Assembly: GCF_001422365.1 (NCBI RefSeq)
Contig: NZ_LMMT01000040.1
Span: 257,242 to 321,241, forward strand
DNA: 64,000 nucleotides
Direction of reading: 5' to 3'
Origin: Pseudorhodoferax sp. Leaf265
GTDB lineage: Bacteria; Pseudomonadota; Gammaproteobacteria; Burkholderiales; Burkholderiaceae_C
This document shows positions 49,475 to 60,261 of the stretch, in pieces. A model generated the notes under the pieces. That model had not been told where the DNA came from. It saw only the letters and a list, made by a program, of their open reading frames with translations, and did no database searches. How positions within the stretch are numbered: the stretch's first letter is position 1; every line of letters starts with the position of its first letter. Both the position numbers and the translations under genes were made by a program.

Positions 49475-49502
49475 GTGACTACATAACATGTTATGTTATA
49501 AC
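49475..49502 (+). promoter_or_regulatory. Zinc-locus promoter with palindromic Zur-type operator
   Basis: GTGACT (49475-49480) and TATAAC (49497-49502) form a promoter whose 16-bp spacer (49481-49496) is exactly the perfect palindrome ACATAACATGTTATGT. The GTTAT/ATAAC content resembles proteobacterial Zur boxes. A repressor bound here would block polymerase directly; Zur is encoded as the last gene of this locus. Confidence 0.75.
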
Positions 49503-49539
49503 TCTAAACTCAATGAACGAGGCACTTCAGAGGAGAACC

Positions 49540-50820
49540 ATGCCGAGCCACGCCGCTTCCCGTCCCACCCGTTTCGCACTGGGCCTTGCCGCCGCCCTTG
49601 CCCTGGCCGCCTGCGGCGGCGGCGGTGGCGACGACGACGACGACCATGCCCACGAGCACCACGACATCGACACGGCCGGCCGCCTGGCCATCGCCGAGAG
49701 CGGTTCGCCGACCCTGCGCCTGCACGACCTGGACAGCGCCAGCGTGGTCGCCAGCTTCAACCTGGCCAACAGCCCCAGCGCGGTCTACGCCAGCCCCGGC
49801 GGCCGCTATGCGCTGGCGCTGCAGCGCACGCAGGACACCACGCAGATCGTCGACGGCGGCATCTGGCAGGAAGACCATGGCGACCACGACCACGACTACA
49901 AGCAGGAGCCGCGGCTGCTGACGCTGCGCCTGGACGGCCCCCAGCCCACGCACTACGACGACCGCGCCGGCCAAGCCGCGCTGTTCATGGACGGCCGCGC
50001 CGCCAGCGCGCAGAACGCCTCGGCCCTGCTGCTGACGGACGCCGGCATCGGCGCTGGCCAGGTGGCCGCCACGCTGGCGCTCACGGCCCCCATGCATGGC
50101 TTCGCCGAACCCAACGGCGAGCACCTGGTCACCAGCGCATTGGTGGCCGGCGCCACCGCGCCGACGCAGGTGGAGATCTACCGCCGCCAGGGCAGCGCCT
50201 ACAGCTTCGTGCAGCGGCTGGATGCGCTGTGCCCCGGCATGCACGGCAGCTACACCCAGGGCCAGACCACGGTGGCCGGCTGCAGCGACGGCGCCCTGCT
50301 GGTGCGCCCCGCGGCCGGCGGCAACTTCGGCGCCACGCGCGTCACCGCGCCCTCGGGCATCTCCACCATCGCCGGCCATCCCGCCATGGCGCGCTTCGTC
50401 GGCATCGGCAACAGCGGCACGCCCTCGACCACGCGCTTCTACGACATCGACCCGGCCACCCACGCCGCCACGGCCATCGCCATCGCCGGCTGGGGCGAAG
50501 GCCGGCTGCGCCGCGCCCACGGCTTCGACCGCGCGGGCCGCACGCTGTTCGTGCTCGACGACCTGGGCACGCTCTACGCGCTGCAGTACAGCGCCGGCGC
50601 CTGGGCCACGCGCGCCACGGTGCCTGGCGCCGTACCGTCCATGCCCGCGGCGGCGCCCTTCCCGGCTTTCGCAGCGAATGGCGCGCGCGACGAGGTCTAC
50701 CTGAGCGACCCGAACGGCAGGCAACTGCTGGTCCTCGACACGGCGCAGCTGCAGGTCAAGCAGCGCGTGGCGCTGGGCTTTGCGCCCTCCTACCTCACCT
50801 GGCTGGGGATCGCACGGTGA
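49540..50820 (+). CDS. His-rich AztD-like zinc-binding lipoprotein
   Basis: A 426-residue exported protein. The signal peptide ends in a lipobox (LALAAC, Cys about 24), so it is a lipoprotein, followed by an Asp/His-rich stretch DDDDDHAHEHHDID and a second, EDHGDHDHDY. The rest resembles a beta-propeller with repeats such as LRLHDLDSASVVASF and FLDD/VLDTAQ strands, as in the zinc chaperone AztD, which hands zinc to a binding protein. AGGAGA precedes ATG 49540. First gene behind the Zur-type operator. Family placement is by architecture and context. Confidence 0.75.
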   Translation: MPSHAASRPTRFALGLAAALALAACGGGGGDDDDDHAHEHHDIDTAGRLAIAESGSPTLRLHDLDSASVVASFNLANSPSAVYASPGGRYALALQRTQDTTQIVDGGIWQEDHGDHDHDYKQEPRLLTLRLDGPQPTHYDDRAGQAALFMDGRAASAQNASALLLTDAGIGAGQVAATLALTAPMHGFAEPNGEHLVTSALVAGATAPTQVEIYRRQGSAYSFVQRLDALCPGMHGSYTQGQTTVAGCSDGALLVRPAAGGNFGATRVTAPSGISTIAGHPAMARFVGIGNSGTPSTTRFYDIDPATHAATAIAIAGWGEGRLRRAHGFDRAGRTLFVLDDLGTLYALQYSAGAWATRATVPGAVPSMPAAAPFPAFAANGARDEVYLSDPNGRQLLVLDTAQLQVKQRVALGFAPSYLTWLGIAR

Positions 50821-51944
50821 AGCGGCTTGCACTGACTGCGGCCCTGGCAGCTGCCACCGGCGCCCAGGCGCAAGACCCGGCACCGGCCGAGCGCTGGCAA
50901 TTCGGCGCGGTGCTCGACGTGGCCGCCTCCTCGCGCGTGCCGGCCCTGGGCCAGCGCGTGCAGGGCCTGGGCCTGGGCCACAGCGACATCAGCCTGTTCG
51001 GTCCCATCGGCAGCGCGCTGCAGGCCCAGATCACGACGGCTGTGCACAGCCACGACGACGACCTGGAGGCCGAGCTCGAAGAGGCCTTCGTGCAGACGCG
51101 CAGCCTGCCGGCCGGCCTGCAGGCGCGCGCCGGCCGCTTCTCCTCGCAGCTGGGCTACCTCAACGAGCAGCACCCGCATGCCGACGATTTCGTCGAGCGC
51201 CCGCTGCTGTACCGCGCCTTCCTGGGCGGCCACTGGTACGACGATGGCGTGCGCCTGAACTGGACCGCCCCCACCGAGCTCTACCTGCGCCTGGGTGCCG
51301 AGGTGTTCCGCGGCCGCCAGCTGGTGCAGGAAGCCAGCCGCACGCAGAGCCCCGGCGCCTTCGTGCTGACGGCGCGCACGGGTGGCGACATCGGCCGCTC
51401 GCACAGCTGGCAAGCCGGGCTGTCCTGGCTGCACAACCGGCGCGAGGCCGCGCTGGAGGACGCGCACGACCACGGCGGCGACGAGCATGACCACGACCAT
51501 GCGCATGCCCACGGCGCGGCCTACAGCGGCAAGCATCTGTACCTGCTCGATGTGGCCTACAAGTGGGCGCCCGACGGCAACAACAGCCGCCAGCAGCTGC
51601 GCCTGGCCTACGAGTACGCCGAGGTGCGCGACCTGAACCGTTACGCCAGCAACGGCGACAGGCACAGGGCGCACTACCTCAGCGCGGTCTGGCGCTTCGC
51701 GCCGACCTGGGAAGTCGGTGTGCGCACCGACCTGCTGCGTGTGCGCCAGCCGCATGGCGACCACTTCCACGGCGCCCGGCTGGCCGAGGACGCCGTGATG
51801 CTGGCCTACAAGCCCACGCACATGCAGAGCCTGCGCCTGCAGTTCACGCGCCAGCGCGATGCGGTCGGTTTCGACACCGGCAAGCATGCGCTGCAACTCC
51901 AGTACGTCCTCTCCTTCGGTGCCCATGCTGCGCATGCGTTCTAG
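50817..51944 (+). CDS. Outer-membrane beta-barrel with His-rich loop
   Basis: A 375-residue protein starting at GTG overlapping the previous stop (GTGA). A signal peptide (MKRLALTAALAAATGAQA) is followed by alternating amphipathic strands and a C-terminal aromatic residue (AHAF), typical of outer-membrane barrels. An exposed-looking loop near residue 220-235, DHGGDEHDHDHAHAHG, could bind zinc. There is no TonB box or plug domain, so it would be a porin-like channel rather than a ZnuD-type receptor. Function is inferred from the locus. Confidence 0.7.
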   Translation: MKRLALTAALAAATGAQAQDPAPAERWQFGAVLDVAASSRVPALGQRVQGLGLGHSDISLFGPIGSALQAQITTAVHSHDDDLEAELEEAFVQTRSLPAGLQARAGRFSSQLGYLNEQHPHADDFVERPLLYRAFLGGHWYDDGVRLNWTAPTELYLRLGAEVFRGRQLVQEASRTQSPGAFVLTARTGGDIGRSHSWQAGLSWLHNRREAALEDAHDHGGDEHDHDHAHAHGAAYSGKHLYLLDVAYKWAPDGNNSRQQLRLAYEYAEVRDLNRYASNGDRHRAHYLSAVWRFAPTWEVGVRTDLLRVRQPHGDHFHGARLAEDAVMLAYKPTHMQSLRLQFTRQRDAVGFDTGKHALQLQYVLSFGAHAAHAF

Positions 51945-52827
51945 TCTCGCCGCCCTGCTGCTCTGTGCCACGGCAGGCGCCAGCCAGGCCCTGACCGTGT
52001 TCGCCTGCGAGCCCGAATGGGCGGCGCTGGTGCGCCAGCTGGCGCCCGGCGCCCAGGTGACGAGCGCCACCCACGCGCGGCAGGACCCGCACCACATCGA
52101 GGCCCGCCCCAGCCTGATCGCTGCGCTGCGCCGCGCCGACCTGGCGGTCTGCACCGGCGCCGCGCTGGAGGCCGGCTGGCTGCCCATGCTGCAGCAGCGC
52201 GCCGGCAATGCGCGCGTGCAGGACGGCGCGGCCGGCATGTTCTACGCGGCCGACCATGTCACCTTGATCGACCCGCGTCCGCCCGGCACGCCGTTCGACG
52301 GCGACGTGCACAGCGAGGGCAACCCGCACTTGCACCTGGACCCGGACCGGCTACTGGCCATCGCCCAGGCGCTGTCGCTGCGCCTGCAACAGATCGAACC
52401 GGCACGCGCCGCCGAGCATGCACTGCGCTGGCAGGCCTTCCAGGCCGACTGGCGTGCGCGCATGGCGGCCTGGCGCGAACGTGCGGCGCCGCTGCGCGGC
52501 ACCCAGGTCGCGGCCCAGCACAGCACCTACGCGTACCTGTGGCACTGGCTGGGCATGGCGCAGGTGGCCGACCTGGAGCCCCAGCCCGGCATGCCGCCCA
52601 CGCCGGGCCACCTGCAGCGCGTGCTGCAGGCCACGCGCGCCGCGCCGCCGCGTGCGGTGGTCGTGTCCCTCTACCAGGACGTGCGGCCGGCGCAATGGCT
52701 GGCGCAGCAACTGGGCGGCAGCACGCGCTTGCTGCATCTGCCCTCCACGGTGACCGAGGACGCGCAGGCGGCGGACCTGGCCGCGCTGTTCGACGGGCTC
52801 ATCGCGCAGCTGCTGGAGCCGCGTTGA
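51925..52827 (+). CDS. Zinc ABC transporter substrate-binding protein (ZnuA-like)
   Basis: A 300-residue periplasmic metal-binding protein of the cluster A-I (ZnuA/TroA) family. After a signal peptide (SSLAALLLCATAGASQA), likely zinc-ligand histidines appear in DPHHIEARPS, GNPHLHLDPDRL and AAQHSTYAYLWHW. The long His-rich loop of classic ZnuA is absent; the neighbouring AztD-like lipoprotein may replace it. It overlaps the barrel gene by 20 bp; starts at 51925 or 51934 are both possible. Confidence 0.85.
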   Translation: MLRMRSSLAALLLCATAGASQALTVFACEPEWAALVRQLAPGAQVTSATHARQDPHHIEARPSLIAALRRADLAVCTGAALEAGWLPMLQQRAGNARVQDGAAGMFYAADHVTLIDPRPPGTPFDGDVHSEGNPHLHLDPDRLLAIAQALSLRLQQIEPARAAEHALRWQAFQADWRARMAAWRERAAPLRGTQVAAQHSTYAYLWHWLGMAQVADLEPQPGMPPTPGHLQRVLQATRAAPPRAVVVSLYQDVRPAQWLAQQLGGSTRLLHLPSTVTEDAQAADLAALFDGLIAQLLEPR

Positions 52828-53558
52828 GCCCGGACGCACTGGTCTGGCTGGCCGCGCCGGTGGCGGCGCTGGCCGTGGCCTGCCTGGCCCTGGTGCCGCT
52901 GGGCGCCCAGGTGCTGGCGCGCGGCGTGGTCTTCATCGATCTGGCCGTGGCCCAGGTGGCGGCCTGCGGCGCGCTGACCTGTGCGCTGGCACTGGACCAT
53001 CCGCCGGCCTGGGCCACGGCCCTGGCCGCCAGCGCCGCGGCACTGGCCGGCGCGGCCGCGGTGCGGGCCATCGCGCGGCGGGCGCCGCGCCAGCGCGAAG
53101 CCCTGATCGGCCTGGTCTACGTGGCCGGCGCCAGCATCGCCGTGCTGGCGGCCGCCCAGGCACCGCACGGCCGCGAGCTGCTGACGGCCCTGCTGGCCGC
53201 CGACGTGCTGTGGGCGCCCTGGCCGGCCACCGCGCTGCTGGCCGGCGCGGCGCTGCTGGTCGCGCTGGCCGCCGGCCGGCTCCGGCGCGACGCCTGGTTC
53301 TACCCGGTGTTCGCGCTCGCGCTCAGCGCCGCCGTGCCGGCGCTGGGCTTGTACCTGGTGTTCGCGCTGCTGATCGCGCCGGCGCTGTGGCTTGCGCGCG
53401 GCCTGCGCCTGGTTGGGGCACAGGCCTTGGCGGCGCTCGCCTGCGCGCTGGGCCTGGCCCTGTCCTGGGCGCGCGACTGGCCCAGCGGCGCCTGCGTGGC
53501 CCTGGCGCTGTGCGGGTTGGGCCTGATGGCCCTGCTGCGCCGGGAGGGGCCGGCCTAG
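52824..53558 (+). CDS. Zinc/manganese ABC transporter permease (ZnuB-like)
   Basis: A 244-residue, very hydrophobic ABC-3 family permease with about seven to eight membrane helices. GVVFIDLAVAQVAACGALTCAL, ALIGLVYVAGASIAVL and LYLVFALLIAPAL are family motifs. The TTG start at 52824 overlaps the preceding TGA; no better start is seen. A transporter of this type needs a cytoplasmic ATPase (ZnuC), which is not in this locus. Confidence 0.83.
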   Translation: MSPDALVWLAAPVAALAVACLALVPLGAQVLARGVVFIDLAVAQVAACGALTCALALDHPPAWATALAASAAALAGAAAVRAIARRAPRQREALIGLVYVAGASIAVLAAAQAPHGRELLTALLAADVLWAPWPATALLAGAALLVALAAGRLRRDAWFYPVFALALSAAVPALGLYLVFALLIAPALWLARGLRLVGAQALAALACALGLALSWARDWPSGACVALALCGLGLMALLRREGPA

Positions 53559-53568
53559 AATTCCGGCC

Positions 53569-54075
53569 ATGCCCCGCAAGACCGCCTCCCGTGCCCCCGT
53601 GCAGACCGCCAAGCAGCCCACGCCGCGGCGGCACCGGCAGGCACTGGCCGACGCCCAGGCACGCTGCGCCGCCCAGGGCGCGCAGCTGACCGAGCAGCGC
53701 GCGCTGGTGCTGGAGCTGCTGCTGGCGCGCGACGGCGCGGGCAAGGCCTACGACCTGCTGGCCGACATGCGCGCGCTGAACCCGGGCGTGGCGCCGATGA
53801 CGGTCTACCGCGCCCTCGATTTCCTGGTCGAGCAGGGCCTGGTCCACAAGGTCGCCGCCACCAGCAGCTTCGTGGTCTGCAAGCACGGCCCGCATCCGCA
53901 CAACGACCCGGTGTTCCTGGTCTGTGGCCGCTGCGGCGACGCCACCGAGTGGGACAACCCGGCCCTGGGCAGCCAGGTCGAGCAGGCGCTCGCCGGCCTG
54001 GGCCTGCATGCCCACGGCATGGAGATCAGCGTGGATTGCGCACGCTGCCAGGCCCTGGATACGCAGCGGCGTTAG
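53569..54075 (+). CDS. zur: Fur-family regulator, probably Zur
   Basis: A 168-residue Fur-family repressor. The winged helix spans about residues 40-95 (APMTVYRALDFLVEQGLVHKV), and the dimerisation domain has the structural zinc pairs CGRC and CARC. The regulatory-site residues HPHNDPVFLVC resemble Zur. As last gene of the zinc locus, with the palindrome upstream, zinc sensing is the best reading. Confidence 0.88.
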   Translation: MPRKTASRAPVQTAKQPTPRRHRQALADAQARCAAQGAQLTEQRALVLELLLARDGAGKAYDLLADMRALNPGVAPMTVYRALDFLVEQGLVHKVAATSSFVVCKHGPHPHNDPVFLVCGRCGDATEWDNPALGSQVEQALAGLGLHAHGMEISVDCARCQALDTQRR

Positions 54076-54277
54076 TCCCCGCACCGACATCACCCCTGCC
54101 GGTCGACGGCCGCCACAAGGCCGATGCCGCTGCCGGGCTACGGCACCTGGGCCGACGTGCTGCAGATCACGCCGGCCTGGCGCGCCAAAGGCCGTGCTCG
54201 TCGCCCTGTCCTACGCGGCCCAGCCGGCGACGCGCTTAGTCTCGGCGGTTTTGCAGCAGCCCCCCCGGAGGTTTGCC

Positions 54278-58108
<3,831 letters not shown>

Positions 58109-58120
58109 CAGCGGGAGACT

Positions 58121-58172
58121 GTGGCGCAACTGTGTCGCGCCGCGTCGCAATGCGCCACCGTTGCGCCACGGT
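58121..58172. repeat. Tandem and inverted repeats upstream of the csu operon
   Basis: Two tandem 11-mers, TGCGCCACCGT (58151-58161) and TGCGCCACGGT (58162-58172), differ at one base. GTGGCGCAAC (58121-58130) is an exact inverted copy of GTTGCGCCAC (58160-58169). They lie between the kinase stop and the first pilin and look like a regulator array. Confidence 0.6.
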
Positions 58173-58255
58173 TGAAGGGGCCCCGGGTTGAACAATTCAA
58201 GCCATCGGATCGCACAGCGGTCCGGCCCCGACAACGCACCGCAACGAGGTCCACC

Positions 58256-58840
58256 ATGCGCCGTACCGTCACCCAGATCGCCCTGTCCGCCCTGTCCACC
58301 GCCGCCGTGCTGGCAGCGCCCAGTGTGATGGCGGCCGGCTCACTGGCCGGCCAGCTCAACGCCCAGATGACCCTGCAAGCCGGCTGCATCGTCTCCGGCG
58401 CCCCCGGCGCAGGTTCCACCGGCGTGAACTTCGGCACCCTGGACTTCGGCACCCAGCCGGCCACCTTCACCGGCATCCTGACCGCCACCGCCTCCGGCGG
58501 TGCCGGTGGCGCCGGCGCCACCCAGATCCTGTGTTCGCCCGATGTCACCTCGCTGTCCATCACCGTCAGCGGCGGCAACAACGCCGGCCAGGGCGGCTCG
58601 GTCGGCGTCGGTTCGCGCGCCATGAAGCTGGGCACCTTCAGCTACCTGCCCTACGAGGTCTACAGCGAGCCCGGCATGACCAACGCCTACCCCACCAGCG
58701 CCAGCGCCGTCGGCGTCATGCTGCCCGGCACCGGCGTGGCCCTGCCGCTGCCCATCTATGGCCGCATCAACAAGACCAGCGCCGCCGCCCTGACCTCCGG
58801 CACCTACACCGACGTGCTGCAGGTCACGCTGACCTGGTAA
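58256..58840 (+). CDS. Csu-type pilus subunit (spore coat U domain) 1
   Basis: A 194-residue exported pilin of the CsuA/B (SCPU) family. The signal peptide ends near residue 26 (VMAAG). The fold has paired cysteines (QAGCIVSG and ILCSPD) and the C-terminal donor-strand pattern GTYTDVLQVTLTW. It is probably the major subunit of an archaic chaperone-usher pilus. Confidence 0.9.
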   Translation: MRRTVTQIALSALSTAAVLAAPSVMAAGSLAGQLNAQMTLQAGCIVSGAPGAGSTGVNFGTLDFGTQPATFTGILTATASGGAGGAGATQILCSPDVTSLSITVSGGNNAGQGGSVGVGSRAMKLGTFSYLPYEVYSEPGMTNAYPTSASAVGVMLPGTGVALPLPIYGRINKTSAAALTSGTYTDVLQVTLTW

Positions 58841-58872
58841 GTAGGACGACACCTTATTCGGGCGATCCCCAG

Positions 58873-58885
58873 CTAAATAATTTAG
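58873..58885. repeat. AT-rich perfect palindrome between pilin genes
   Basis: CTAAAT-A-ATTTAG is a perfect 13-bp dyad inside an AT-rich patch (about 58870-58912), sharply unlike the surrounding GC-rich coding sequence. It lies 42 bp before the second pilin and may be an operator or internal promoter. Confidence 0.45.
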
Positions 58886-58926
58886 AAAACTGTTTCAAAA
58901 TTTGAGCGTTGCAAGGAAGGAGATCC

Positions 58927-59466
58927 ATGCAGATGGTGCGGTGTGCGACGCTCGGATGTGCCACGGTGCTGGCGCTGGCCTGCAGCGGCCTGTCGCGCGC
59001 CAACACGCAGGTGCCGACCACCGCCAACTTCCTGGTCAGCGCGACGGTCTCCTCCGGCTGCTGGGTGGTGGGCAACGTCTCGCAGACCAGCGGCATCGGC
59101 TTCGGCAAGCTGGATTTCGGTAGCCACCCGGCCGTGCAGGCCGGCAGCTACGACGCCGCCATCGGCCTGGCCACCAGCCCCGCGCAGGTGCAATGCACGC
59201 CGGGTGCCACCGTGACCATGACCATCGACGGCGGCCAGAACGCCCAGGGCGGCCAGCGCCGCATGCGCTTCGGCAGCTACTACCTGCCCTACACGCTGAC
59301 CACCCAGGCCGGCGGCGGCACCGTGGTCGCGCCCGGTGTGGGCGTCTCGGTGGACGCCAGCGCCGGCCCCACGCTGGTGCCGGTCTATGGCCGTGCCACC
59401 GCGCCGGGGGCCGGCCTGCCGGCAGGCAACTACACCGACACCCTGCAAGTGGTCTTCAGCTGGTAG
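58927..59466 (+). CDS. Csu-type pilus subunit (spore coat U domain) 2
   Basis: A 179-residue exported SCPU pilin. The signal peptide ends near ANTQVP; SSGCWVVG and VQCTPG give the paired cysteines, and GNYTDTLQVVFSW the C-terminal strand. GGAAGGAG (58915-58922) precedes ATG 58927; an ATG at 58933 is equally spaced for translation. It is a likely minor or adaptor subunit. Confidence 0.88.
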   Translation: MQMVRCATLGCATVLALACSGLSRANTQVPTTANFLVSATVSSGCWVVGNVSQTSGIGFGKLDFGSHPAVQAGSYDAAIGLATSPAQVQCTPGATVTMTIDGGQNAQGGQRRMRFGSYYLPYTLTTQAGGGTVVAPGVGVSVDASAGPTLVPVYGRATAPGAGLPAGNYTDTLQVVFSW

Positions 59467-59477
59467 GAGACAAGCCG

Positions 59478-60251
59478 ATGCTGCGCACCGTCCTGTTGCA
59501 CACCCTGGCATGGGCCGCCTGCCTGGCCGGCGCCCCGGCGTGGGCCCAGTCCTCGCTCATGATCTGGCCGCTCGACCCGGTGATCGAGGACGACCAGCGC
59601 GCCGCCGCGCTGTGGCTGGAGAACCGCGGCCAGCAGCCGATGTCGCTGCAGATCCGCGTTCTGGCCTGGAGCCAGGGCGACCGGACCGACAGCTACGCGA
59701 ACCAGGACGCCGTCATCGCCAGCCCCCCGATGGCCGTGGTGCCGGCCGGCCAACGCCAGCTGGTGCGGCTCATGAGCACCCGCCCGGCGCCCGTGGGCAC
59801 CGAGGTGGCCTACCGCGTCCTCGTGGACGAGCTGCCCAGCGCCGACAGCGGCGAGGACAGCCAGCGCCAGGGCAGCGCCATGGGCATCAAGCTGCAGATC
59901 CGCTACTCGGTGCCGCTGTTCGTCTCGGGCAAGGACCACTGGACCAAGCCGCGCGCCGACAAGCCGCGCGATGCCGCCACCGCCGCCAAGCCCGACCTGC
60001 GCTGGCGCACCGAGCGCGGCATGGACGGCCACTACCTGTTCGTGCGCAACGACGGCCGCGCCCATGCGCGGCTCACGGCCGTGCAATGGGCGCGCGGCAA
60101 CGACCTGGTGACCGTCAACCCCGGCCTGCTCGGCTATGTGCTGCCCGGAGCCGAGATGCGCTGGAAACTGGAACAGCCGCCGCCGCCGGGCCATGTGCCA
60201 CAGGCGCGTGTGAACAACGCCGAGGCCGTGACCGTGTTCACGGCCCAATAG
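59478..60251 (+). CDS. Pilus assembly chaperone (CsuC-like)
   Basis: A 257-residue periplasmic PapD-like chaperone. The signal peptide ends near AWAQ. The first Ig domain has LMIWPLDPVIEDDQRAAALWLENRG and the donor-strand region RQLVRLMSTRPAP; the second has IRYSVPLFV. It caps and delivers the SCPU pilins to the usher. It lies 11 bp after the second pilin. Confidence 0.93.
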   Translation: MLRTVLLHTLAWAACLAGAPAWAQSSLMIWPLDPVIEDDQRAAALWLENRGQQPMSLQIRVLAWSQGDRTDSYANQDAVIASPPMAVVPAGQRQLVRLMSTRPAPVGTEVAYRVLVDELPSADSGEDSQRQGSAMGIKLQIRYSVPLFVSGKDHWTKPRADKPRDAATAAKPDLRWRTERGMDGHYLFVRNDGRAHARLTAVQWARGNDLVTVNPGLLGYVLPGAEMRWKLEQPPPPGHVPQARVNNAEAVTVFTAQ

Positions 60252-60261
60252 CCGGCGTGAG

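Noticed and set aside
54124-54277. Plus-strand ATG at 54124 as an earlier gene before the kinase
   Set aside because: The frame continues as a shadow through the kinase; there is no ribosome site and no recognisable domain.
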